From a virus: a stretch of DNA of 64,000 nt. Every line of letters starts with the position of its first letter. Position 1 is the stretch's first letter. Of this stretch, positions 27,932-39,200 are shown in pieces. Position numbers and translations under genes: made by a program. Under the pieces are notes generated by a model. The model made no database searches. It worked only from the letters and a program-made list of their open reading frames with translations, and was not told where the DNA came from. Location: the IMG/VR virus record IMGVR_UViG_3300037189_006336, positions 1 through 64,000 of that record; one strand, given 5' to 3'.

Positions 27932-30900
27932 ATGGCAGATAATACAATTCAACCGTCTGGGCTTAGTCTACAATCTAATACATTAGATTCAATAGGTCAG
28001 ACAGGTAGAGATTTAGCTTTAGGTCAAATGAAGGATATAGCGTCAAGTTATACAAATGATACACCTACAAATCTTATCAATGGTCAAACAATAACTGATT
28101 TAATAAGTAAAACTAGCGCTAATCAAGCGTTAAATACATCGTTACAAGGTGGTATTGATTTAAATAATTCTAAAAAAAATAATAATCATTTTGATGTATT
28201 TGCTGCAGCTGATAAAATGAATCAAGAAATGTTAGCAGCTCCTCCATCATTTGACTTTTTAAAACAAAGTAAAGGAATTGGTACTGGAGAAGATTATTCA
28301 AGATATTCTCAATCTGGAAACTTTCAAGCTTTTGGTTATACACCGGGAGCTGGAGATAGACAAGAATATAAATACGGTGAAGCAATGACCTGGGGTGATA
28401 CCATTGGTAGAGCCATTGGGGGTGGTGCTAATTTAGCTTTAGAAACTTTTGAAGAAGGTTGGAAAGGTTGGGGAAGAATGACCAGCGCTTTATTTAATTG
28501 GGATTCTTCTAAACTTATGGGAAGTGAAGAAGAACGTTATGATTTATCTAAACAACAAGAAGATATATTTAACAAGTATGCACTATACGATACTAAAGAT
28601 TCTAAAGATAGTGTTTGGAACCGACAGTTTTTTGGTAGTATGTTACAACAAAGCGGTTTTGCTATAGGAGCCGGTTTACAGTTTGCTTTAGAAAGTTTTT
28701 TAACAGCTGGTGTGGGTACTGTTTTTGAAGGTATAGGTGTAGCTAGTATGGGATCTAACTTTATAAAAGCTAGTGAGCTTATTAATGATACTCGTAAAGT
28801 TTCTTCAGAATTATTAAGATCAGAAAGAGTTACATCCAGTATAGCTAATATAGCTAAAGAAGTTGTTCCTCTTTATGGAACTATTGATGAAATGTTAAAG
28901 CTTAATAAAGCTGGAGCTGGAACTTTACAATTAGCTATGACTGGTATAGGAGGAGTTAAAAGAACTCTTAGTGAGTTTAATATGGCTCGTTCAGAAGCTA
29001 TATACGAAGCGGCTTCTACATATAAACAATTACAAGATAAACTGGTAAATAATTATATACAAGAGAATGGTAAAGAACCTAGCAGTGACGATTTAGAAAA
29101 AATAAAACAAACAGCTGAAAACGCATCTCATGATAACTTTTGGGTTAATATGGGAGTGTTATCTGTTATGAATAGAATGCAGTTTGATAATATGTTTAAA
29201 AGTTTTAACTCTACAAGACGTATATTCAATGAAGGTGTACATGAACTAGAAAATGAAGCTTATAAAGTAAGTATTAAACAAGGTGAAAAAGAACTTGAAA
29301 AAGCTTATGCTAAACATTGGTTCTTTGGTAGTCTTGGTGCTGTACCTGAAATATCTAAAGATTTTGGTAAAAAAGCTGCAGCTTGGGAAGCTACTAAAAT
29401 ATTAGGTAAAGGGTTAATGAAAATAGAAGGTAGTGAAGGTTTACAAGAACTTATACAAAGTGCTTCTGACAAAGGTCTTGAAGATTACTACTATGATTTA
29501 TATCATGGGTCTAAAGGATATGGTGACACCAGTCTACAGAAACGTTTAGATAAATATGATTATATTAAATCTGGTTTTATTGATCAAGTTGGTAGTGAAG
29601 AAGGTTTAAAGACGTTTTTAATGGGAGCTTTAACCGGAGCTTTATTATCTCCAGGATCAAAAGTTATTGAACATGTAAATGAACTCAGAGCTGATTCTAA
29701 AGGAAGAAAAGAAGATGCTGAATATCAAACAAGATATCAGAGAGCTAAAGAAAATATAGCTTTAGTAAATGAATGGTATACTAGTGATAAAGCTAAGTTT
29801 AAAAACGAATGGATTGCTAATATTAAAATACAAAATAAAGCTGCTCTATCAATGGAAGAAGCAGCTAAAAATCATAATAAGTATGTATTCTACAACTATA
29901 AAGATAGCGCATTTGCTAAAATGGTTGGTAGCGCTATAAAACTTAATATGTATGATTCTGTAAGAGATAGTATTAAAGAATTAGGTGATGATATAAAAAC
30001 AGACGAAGAATTTAAACAAGCGTTTAATATGGATCCTACAAAGGAAAACCGTAGTAATGTAAAAGCTTTTATGAATAATATTGCTGGACAACTGGATGAG
30101 TATTATACAACCTATAGTAACCTTAAAGATAAGTATGGTGATATAGTAATACCAGAGTTATATAAGAATAATGATAAAGAAACATATAATCAAATAAAGT
30201 TATCTAAACTTGCTGTAGATGATGCTATAGAAATATTAACTACTAATGTTCATAAAGCTAAACAATCTGTTAAAAGAGCTGTAGCTTTACAAAAAGAACT
30301 TGGTGAAAACAAAAATATAGGAGGATCATCTATTCAAATTCTTACTAGGATGGGTAGTGAACAAGCTATAAAAGATAGTATTAATACTTTAACATCAGAG
30401 ATTAAGAATCTAGAACAATTTGATGGTACTATTTCTAAAGAACAAAAAGAACTTCTTAAATCTAAAAAAATAGAACTTGAATTGACTAACGCGTGGAAAG
30501 ATGCTCATGATTCTATTATGAGTAATGATGAAGAATCATTTTCTCCAGCTGTTGAAAGAAGAGCTTATAACACTTTTAAGGATTTAGTAAATCATTTTAA
30601 TGAACAGTCTAAATTATCTACAGTTCTTTCTAAAGAAGATGTAGATGATAACTTTATAAAATTTGTTGATTATATAAAACTCAATAAAGATAATAAAGCT
30701 TATGTTGATGCTGTTAACCTATTAGCTGATCCTAAAAACTTTAAGCTTGTAACAGCTTCTATGAAGTCAGCTTATGAAAAAGTAAATGAGATATTTCATA
30801 AAGAACACGTTGAAGAAATAAAAAAAGCTTCAGGTATACCAGCTGAGGATCTTAAAGAAGAAACAAAGACTACTTCAAAAACACCAGCTGCTACACCAGG

Positions 30901-33256
30901 AGCTGTAGAAACAAAAGAAGAACCTACTGAACTTGTATATGATATAAATCATTTTAAAGATTTTATTAATGAAGAGTATGATAATGAGAAGAAAGAAAAT
31001 GAAAACTTTACATTATCTAAGAATGAGTGGATAAAAAGTGGTGCTGTTAATAGACATATAGCAGCATATAACATGTTACATAATGCTAAATACAGTTCTG
31101 AAGATTTAGAAAAAAAAGCTGACAAAAAAACTGAAGCTCCTGTTCTTGAACCTAAACCAGAAAAAAAGGTTATAGGTAAAATGTTGTTTGATGGTAAAGT
31201 TGGAAGAATAGTAGAGAAAAATATAATATCACCGGCAGATTTAGCCAACCCTGATATTGAAGAAAAAAAATCAACTTTTACATATTTAGATGATGAAGAT
31301 AAAGAACATCATGTAGAGATGTTCTTAAAAAAGAATGAAGAAGGTATATATGTACCAGAAGATTTTGTTAATGCTGACACAGGTGAAATAATAGATGTAC
31401 AACCGTATACACCTACACAAGAACAACAAAAGAAAGAACCGGTTACTAAATCTGAAACAAAAGAAAGTGTATTAAAAGAAGATACTCCAACTGGAGAAAG
31501 ACCTTCTAATGAACCATACACTGCAGAAGGTGTGGTAAAAGATATTGATCAACCAGGTTTAAACAAAAGAAGTGAGATTGAAAAGATAGCTCAAGAAGCT
31601 GAAGAAAGTACTGAGCATATTTCAAGAGCTAAACAAGTTGCTCCTTTTAACTCATTAGCTAATGCTACAGATTTAACCACGGTTGTTGTAGATACTAATA
31701 CAAATACACAACGATATGAAAGAGGTGAAGTTAATAAAAACTATATAGGTTCTGTAGCTACATCTCAGTTTATGCCAGGAGCTTTTGTTACTTATAAAGT
31801 TATTACAAATCAAGATGAACCTGTAGTTAACAGACTTACCGGTGAAACTTATAATATCAAAGATAACTTTGATGAGAAAGGTAAAATTAAAGAAGATAAG
31901 TATGACAAAACTCCTATTGGTGTGTATGCAACATTCAATGGTAAAGAAGAGCTTATAGGTCATTTACACGAACCATCTTGGATAGAAACTAAGAAGGGTG
32001 ATAACTATGTTCACATTGCAATACCAGATGATCAAAAAGGAATGAAGGTTCCTACAGTTGTAGCTGATCAAGTAGAAAAGAATAAACAATTAAGAAAGAA
32101 AATCATTAGCGAATTCAATAAAGATCCTAACTTTGTATTTAACGCTCAAGTGAGTGATAAATCAATAGGTATGATAAGATTAGTAAATGAGTTAGGATTG
32201 TTAAAAGATAGAGTTAATCCTGAAATAGGTAAGGGCGGTATTGAAAATAGACATGGTATGTTTGGTATTGTAAGGGGTGGTAATATTCATATAGATTCAG
32301 AAACTATAGGAAATGTTATATCAACAAAAGCTTTTTCTCTAGAGAATATAAGCAAATACGAAGGTATACCTGTATTATTGATTCCTACACCAACAGGTGA
32401 ATTATTTCCTTCATTTATACAAATACCTAGAGTTGCTAAAGATCAAGCTCAGTTTATATCTAGAGCGTGGAAAGCTTTTACAGATAAAACAACAACAGAC
32501 ACTGAAATAGTTGATGCTGTTTATAAAGCCATGGGAGCTACATATACAGAAGGTGATAAACCAGATGTATTCATGTTGAAAGACTATATTAACGCTTATA
32601 TAACGATGCTTTCTGCAAAAAGTATTATAAAACTTAGTAATAAGAATCCTAATATACCGTTAGGATCAGCTAGACTTAATATTACAAAAGATGGTATGTT
32701 ACAATTTATAGCTTATTTAGATAGTAAAAAAGGTGTTGAAAAACATTATGTCTCACCTGGAAATAATATATCATCAGAGTTAGAAACAAAGTTTGAAAAA
32801 CTTCTTACTACAGTTAAATTTTCAGAAAGAGGATTATCACAAGGTATTAATAGTGAGAAATCTATTACAGCTTTATCTGTAAAAGATGGTAAGCTTAAAG
32901 TTGATACTATGCCATATAATCAGTATATTATGGAGAGAGCCTCTACATTTATAGATAAGGGAATCCCATCTAAAAATAATAACAATGACTGGATATATTT
33001 TGCTAATCCAGTTATCAAAATGGATATTATTAATAAACCTGTAGAAGATATTACTACTTTTCAACAAAAAGAAGAAGTTAAATCTGAGACTCCTGTTACA
33101 GCAGAGAGTGTATCAGAAGCTCCAAAAGAAACAGCTGCTCAAAAGCTTTTAGCTAAACTTAATGCTGTAAAGATTTCTGATAAAGAAGTAGAAGATGCTA
33201 AAGATAAATGTAGTGGTATTACTCAAGCAATGAATGATTTAGAAGAACTATCTTAA
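27932..33256 (+). CDS. Giant crAss-like virion protein, probable ejection protein (1774 aa)
   Basis: A mainly helical protein. Between about residues 230 and 280 it has a Gly/Ala/Phe-rich amphipathic region ('AIGAGLQFALESFLTAGVGT'), and a second one near residue 560 (LKTFLMGALTGALLSPGS), which could enter membranes. Similar segments occur in phage ejection proteins. The middle is charged coiled-coil-like helix; around residues 990-1270 there is a Lys/Glu/Pro/Thr-rich linker; the C-terminal ~400 residues contain a beta-rich domain ('HGMFGIVRGGNIHIDSETIG'). It sits directly before the polymerase-like giant and is likely to travel with it. Function inferred from position and composition. Confidence 0.6.
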   Translation: MADNTIQPSGLSLQSNTLDSIGQTGRDLALGQMKDIASSYTNDTPTNLINGQTITDLISKTSANQALNTSLQGGIDLNNSKKNNNHFDVFAAADKMNQEMLAAPPSFDFLKQSKGIGTGEDYSRYSQSGNFQAFGYTPGAGDRQEYKYGEAMTWGDTIGRAIGGGANLALETFEEGWKGWGRMTSALFNWDSSKLMGSEEERYDLSKQQEDIFNKYALYDTKDSKDSVWNRQFFGSMLQQSGFAIGAGLQFALESFLTAGVGTVFEGIGVASMGSNFIKASELINDTRKVSSELLRSERVTSSIANIAKEVVPLYGTIDEMLKLNKAGAGTLQLAMTGIGGVKRTLSEFNMARSEAIYEAASTYKQLQDKLVNNYIQENGKEPSSDDLEKIKQTAENASHDNFWVNMGVLSVMNRMQFDNMFKSFNSTRRIFNEGVHELENEAYKVSIKQGEKELEKAYAKHWFFGSLGAVPEISKDFGKKAAAWEATKILGKGLMKIEGSEGLQELIQSASDKGLEDYYYDLYHGSKGYGDTSLQKRLDKYDYIKSGFIDQVGSEEGLKTFLMGALTGALLSPGSKVIEHVNELRADSKGRKEDAEYQTRYQRAKENIALVNEWYTSDKAKFKNEWIANIKIQNKAALSMEEAAKNHNKYVFYNYKDSAFAKMVGSAIKLNMYDSVRDSIKELGDDIKTDEEFKQAFNMDPTKENRSNVKAFMNNIAGQLDEYYTTYSNLKDKYGDIVIPELYKNNDKETYNQIKLSKLAVDDAIEILTTNVHKAKQSVKRAVALQKELGENKNIGGSSIQILTRMGSEQAIKDSINTLTSEIKNLEQFDGTISKEQKELLKSKKIELELTNAWKDAHDSIMSNDEESFSPAVERRAYNTFKDLVNHFNEQSKLSTVLSKEDVDDNFIKFVDYIKLNKDNKAYVDAVNLLADPKNFKLVTASMKSAYEKVNEIFHKEHVEEIKKASGIPAEDLKEETKTTSKTPAATPGAVETKEEPTELVYDINHFKDFINEEYDNEKKENENFTLSKNEWIKSGAVNRHIAAYNMLHNAKYSSEDLEKKADKKTEAPVLEPKPEKKVIGKMLFDGKVGRIVEKNIISPADLANPDIEEKKSTFTYLDDEDKEHHVEMFLKKNEEGIYVPEDFVNADTGEIIDVQPYTPTQEQQKKEPVTKSETKESVLKEDTPTGERPSNEPYTAEGVVKDIDQPGLNKRSEIEKIAQEAEESTEHISRAKQVAPFNSLANATDLTTVVVDTNTNTQRYERGEVNKNYIGSVATSQFMPGAFVTYKVITNQDEPVVNRLTGETYNIKDNFDEKGKIKEDKYDKTPIGVYATFNGKEELIGHLHEPSWIETKKGDNYVHIAIPDDQKGMKVPTVVADQVEKNKQLRKKIISEFNKDPNFVFNAQVSDKSIGMIRLVNELGLLKDRVNPEIGKGGIENRHGMFGIVRGGNIHIDSETIGNVISTKAFSLENISKYEGIPVLLIPTPTGELFPSFIQIPRVAKDQAQFISRAWKAFTDKTTTDTEIVDAVYKAMGATYTEGDKPDVFMLKDYINAYITMLSAKSIIKLSNKNPNIPLGSARLNITKDGMLQFIAYLDSKKGVEKHYVSPGNNISSELETKFEKLLTTVKFSERGLSQGINSEKSITALSVKDGKLKVDTMPYNQYIMERASTFIDKGIPSKNNNNDWIYFANPVIKMDIINKPVEDITTFQQKEEVKSETPVTAESVSEAPKETAAQKLLAKLNAVKISDKEVEDAKDKCSGITQAMNDLEELS

Positions 33257-33265
33257 TAATAAAAT

Positions 33266-36200
33266 ATGCTTTGTCCTAATATAAAAAGTCCTAAGTGGCA
33301 TAACCTTGTAGAAAAAATTGGTGAAACTAATGCTTGGAGAGAGTTCTTAGCTCATGGTGAAATACCAGAAGCTAATAAGTATGAACAATCTGAAGGTAAT
33401 AAAATACAGTATTCTATTCGTACTAAAACTACAGAAGAGATCCAAGAAAGTTTAAAAAATGAAAATGTTAAAACTGGTAATACCATAAAGTATACAAATG
33501 CTGTTAAGTCAATGTTACTAGCAAGGATTGGTGATATTACTCCAAATGTAGAGTTAACAACTAATCCAACTACTGCTTTTAATAATATTAAAGATACTTT
33601 TAATAATATTAAAAATGGACTTATTTTATTAATGGATAGTGTACCAGATGAAGCTACTTATAATGAGGTAGTATCATCACCAGAGTATTCTTCTGGTGAA
33701 ATACAAAAATTATTACCAACACTTAAATATATTAAATCTTATGAAGATATAGGTAAAGCATTATCTATGTATTCTAGTTTAGTAGAAGACTTTGATAAGT
33801 ATAAAGAATATGCTACAGCTGATCTTTCTAAACTAGGTGTTATTATAAAAAATAACAAGATTACAAAAGTTGATACTAAAGATGAGAATAATGATAAAAC
33901 AGATGATGAAAAAGATGAAATAGAAATTACAGCTGTTGAACAAGGTTCTCAATTTGCAGATGGTAGACAATTTCAAACAAATACAAGGGATACAGCTAGT
34001 CAAAGAGTAAAAGCTTTACTTCATACTATTAAAACAGGTGAAACAGAATTTGGTCTTCCTTTATATGCTAGTCCAGATGATGTTAATGATGATATATTAC
34101 ACATTGGTTCTAAAATGAAACTTACAAACTTTGGTAACAATGAAAGTAAGTTGACTGAGTTTAATAAAGCTTTAGCTGAGCGCGCTGCAACAAGAACTTA
34201 TTTAGGAGATTTACAAGCTAAGATTGCTAATTATATAAATAAAGGTGATACAACAGTTCTTAATCAGATAGTGACATATGCTACTAAAGCATATGCTAAT
34301 GAAAACATCTTATTATATAAATCTGAAAGAATAGGTAATGATATAACCGGAATTAGTAATGTTAAAATATTTGGAAATAATCGTGACTCTGTTGAAGAAC
34401 AAGTAGCTAGAGATTGGGTTGCTAGTCATGTATCATCTAGTACAGGGTTTTATATTACTAACGCATTAAATGAAAGATTTCCAAATCCAGTTAAAGTTGA
34501 TCAATTAAAAAATATTATAGAAAAAGCTAAAGAAGTAAATAGTGATAAAAAAGAACTATTTAAAAACTTCTTTGATACACTTGGTATTACATTTAGTGAC
34601 CAGGATATGAATGTTATATATAATAATCTTGCTACTAGTATTAGAAAAGGACAAACTTTTGATAGTTTGTTTGCGCCTAATAATATGTTGGATAATATAT
34701 ATAAGAGTTATAATGATAATTTAAATACTGCATTTGAAAATCAATATGGTTTTCAAGATCAGGGTACGACTATGAGTAAGTTAGCTACTATGTACTATGA
34801 TCTAAATCCTCAAAAGTATAATGTTGTATCTGCTACAAGCGCGGATGGTAAAAATAAATACCTTTATATAGAAACATCACATGTTGAAAATATAAAAAGA
34901 AACTGGGAAACTGATAGAGAAAAAGGTACCAGTACACATAGAGTGTTTAAATCTGCATTTGCTAAACCTAATTTAGACTTCTGGAATGATGCTAAAACAG
35001 GTAAGACTAAGTTTAAACTTGAATACTTTAACGGTAGCCGAGATGAGTCATCTAATAGAGATGGTAAAGTAAGAAAAAACTTTACATCAAAAGAACAAAC
35101 TGTTAGTATGTTTTTAAATCATCAAACAGCTAACACATATATTAGCTTTACCTTATCTGATAAAACATCTAGTTTACAAACAACTATAGATAAAGAATTC
35201 TTTATTGATTCTAAAAAGAAAGAAAGTGGTAGTTCTAATCCAATGGGTAAGAATGTTGATTTTGGTATAAGTCAATCTACTGGAGCGGCTATATATAGTG
35301 AAGCATTTAAAAATAAACTATATATGAATCTTGTAGCTCCTGAAATATCTAGAATACAAGCTTCTATAAAAGCCGGTGATCGTATTAACGTAGAAGATTT
35401 TCAAACAGCTTCTAAGTTGTTTTATATTATTCCAAGTATTAATATTGATGAAAGACTTGAAGACTTTAGAAAAGATCTTTATGCTGGAAATAATGTATCT
35501 AAATATAGAGCTTTAATTGGTCAGGTTGTTTTAGATGATATGATAAAGTCATCTGAAAAACAATTAGAAAAGTTGGTAGAAAATGATGTTATAAGAAGAA
35601 GTGATAAAGATGTATATACTTTTCATTTATTTAATAAAGACTATGTAAATAGATTTAGACAAACAGGTTTGGTAAATAGAAACTTGGCTCTAACTATGAT
35701 AATGGATCTAAAGACAAACTATATGAATGCTCAGGTTAAAAACCTACAGTTTTTTGGTTTTGATCCTATGAATGCTTTCAAACGTTATAGTAAATCTTTT
35801 ACAGAAACGGATATAACTAAGTTTACAGTTGATGATAAATTAAAATGTATAAACTCTACATGGGATGAGTTTTCTAAACGTGCGGCTGGTCTTATAGCTC
35901 CAGGATCTCAAGGAACCTGGATATGGAATAATGTTAATGGTAAAGAATATCGTAGTACAACATATAAAGCTGTTACAGCTAAAGATGTTAAAATAGCCGG
36001 TAGTGAAACAACTGATGCTCAAGAGTTTACTACAGTACAAGAACATATAGATTTCTTAATGAGTGAAGGAGATATACCATTAAGTATATGGCAATCTATC
36101 CACGATAAAATAGAAGCAGCTAAAAATACAAAAGATAAGTATTATGAACTTACAGGTAAAGAAATGGAATATCTGATGAGTCCTATTAAACCTGTACAGT

Positions 36201-39200
36201 TTGCTGATGTAAATGAAGCTGAAAATCTTAATAGGATAGATTATGTTAAGTCATCAAGGTTTCCGTTAATTCCTCAAAATGAAATACACTCTGAACGTAA
36301 TAAGTTGAGACTATTAATGGAGAACAATGACATCCAATCTGTCAACTTTGCTTCAGCTAAAAAACTTGGTAGACCTTCTGAGTCTATACAATTATTTGAT
36401 GAGAATAATAATTTTGTAATACCAGATTTAACCAGTAAAGAAAATACATTTTATCAAACTCTAACTAGAGATGGTTTAAGAAAACAACAAGTTGTACCTG
36501 ATCAAAAAGATCATATAATGACAATTAGTCAGATGAATCGTACTCTTCTAGATGGTCTTCTTGAAAGTGATGGGTTTAAACTTAAAGACTTATCTCTAAA
36601 AGGATCTGAACTTAAAAAGTATAAAGAAGCTGTAAGAAGTAAATTATTCGAGTTAGCCACTAAAAAATTAGATGATGAACTTGGAGATTTGAGTAGATCA
36701 CATAGAGGATTACATAAACTACTTACAGATGTAATAAAATCAGATACTACAGGTAGTTATACAAGTAATGATCTTAGAGCTTTAGAGCTAGGCGCAGATG
36801 GTAAGTTTAAAATACCACTAGAAGTACAGTTTAAGTATAACAAGTATCAATCTCTAATTAACTCACTTATAAACAAGAACATAATGTTAAAAGTTAACGG
36901 TTCTAGTTTTATTCAAGTCAGTGGTATTGGTGCCAAGTATACTTTTTCTGAAACAAGTAGTAATTTAAAATCTGGTATTATCTGGGTTGATAAGCATATT
37001 AAAGATGGTGAACCAACAACTCTTAAATATCTTCGTAATGAAGATGGTAAGATACAAGGGGCCCAGGTAATAGTATCACAATACATAAGAGATGAAAAAG
37101 GAAAACTAATAGATTTATCACAGTTTATAATAACAGATGAAACTGGAAGAAAGATATTAGATACACACGCTTTTACTGATGATATGTTTCAAATGATTGC
37201 GTCACGTATTCCAAATCAGTCTCATCCATCTATGCTTCCTATAGAAGTGGTAGGTTTCTTATCAGGTAATGTACAAAACAGTATTATTGTACCAGATGGT
37301 ATTACCGGTCAAATGGGATCTGACTTTGACGTAGATAAATTATTTACATATCTTTCTAATACAGTTATAAGAAGAAACGATAATGGTAAGATAGATAGAG
37401 TAATGTCTACTGACTATAATCTTAAATCTATAGATGATATAAATAGTATGAATGAAGAACAGTTATTACAGTTGTATAAAGATATACACTGGGCGGCTCT
37501 TACTCATCCTGAAGCATTTGATAAGATAACAAGCTCAGTAGATTTACCGGAAGTAAAAGGAATGATAGCTGATAGAAATGTGTTATTAGAAAAATACGGT
37601 ATTTCTAAAAATATTACATCTTCTCTACCTCTTGATTTTAATACTAGTACTGATAGGTTTAATGATAACAGATCTGCTAAAGATGGGGTTGCTATATTCG
37701 CAAACTATATCTCAGCTCAAGCTGATTTTCAAGATAAAGTTATTACACTAGGTTACACTGATAAAGAAGGTGAAGCTATACTGAACGGTATACAAGTTAA
37801 ATTAGATAAAAATAAACCAGTTACAGAATTATTATACCTTGGTAAAGAAGGTAAGTCTGAGTCATTAACAAAAGACGATAAAGGTAAAACACTTCCATTG
37901 CGTACTATAGGTGATGTTGTTAATATGATGATGACAGAGTCAGTTGATAATGTTAAAAATCAAAACCTAAAAGAATTCAATTGGGATAAGAAATCTATGT
38001 CCGCTATTGGAGTATTTAGTATGTTAACTGATGAAGATGGAAACGCCCCATCTGTTGAGTTTAGCGCAAACTTAACATCTCAATACACTATTTACAAATA
38101 TTTCAATATACTAGAACAAAAACAAGATAGTTTTGGTGAGTATGATGCTGACGCTAAAAAGAATGCTTTTCTTGAAACACAAGATTCTCTTATAAAGAGA
38201 ATTGAAAAATATAAGTTACTTCCTGCTAATGTAGTAGTAGAACAATACTTATCTGATCCTGATAGAAAAGATAAAGTGTTAGATCCAGCTACATTAAAAG
38301 ATATGTGGGTTGTAGGTATGGCTTTACAAGATGGTGGTTATAAAGAGTATCAAGATAAAGTAACAGCTAGTCAACCAACAACTGATACAAAACTTATGAA
38401 GATCGCTGCAGATTTAAACTTTAAATCTGTAAATGATATGCTATTGAAATATTATACAACACAGTTTGATAGTCTTGAATTATTTGATAAATTAGATAAT
38501 CTTGGTCAAGAATTCAACACTATTCTTGGTAGTGTATATACTTATACAAAAGGTATTGGTTCAGACGTATTTACAACTAAACAAAAGATTAATCAATTGA
38601 TGAAGTTAAAAACATCATCAAACTTTTTAAATCTAGATAAAATAGCCGGTAATATAGATAGAGATGAAAATACTGGTATGGTTAATATATCACCTATTGG
38701 AGAAATTGGTAACGCTATTAATAATTCTTTAATAAAAGCACAATCTTATTATCAAAAGTTATTTCCTATAAGTGTTAGTAAGTCTATTGATAAAATAGCC
38801 GGTGCATTAGTATCTACTACAGGTGTAGCTAGATTAACTGATGTAGGTAAGAATAAATTTGTTTCTACTTATAATGATGCTTTTAGAGGTATTAAGAACT
38901 ATTTATTTACTGAAAGAGGTCTTGAATTATTTTCTAATGCTATAGAAGAAAGAGAGAAACTTATTAATGGACCAACGTCTATTGGAGCGCGAGTAGCTGC
39001 TATAAAACAAAGCGGAGATAAACAGTTATCTAGTAATGGGTTCTTAAAGAATATAGATGTAACTGCTCAGATAAAAGGTGGTGATGCATATGTTATGAGT
39101 TTTAAATCACCATTTGGTGGTGATATAGATGAAAACATAGTTGCTTCTGGTTTCTATGAATTAGTTAATCACCCTAAAGAAGAGATAAGACAACTTGCTA

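Noticed and set aside
30949-31963. Minus-strand frames inside the giant virion genes
   Set aside because: They are low-complexity mirror frames without coupling, starts or motifs; the plus-strand genes explain the sequence.
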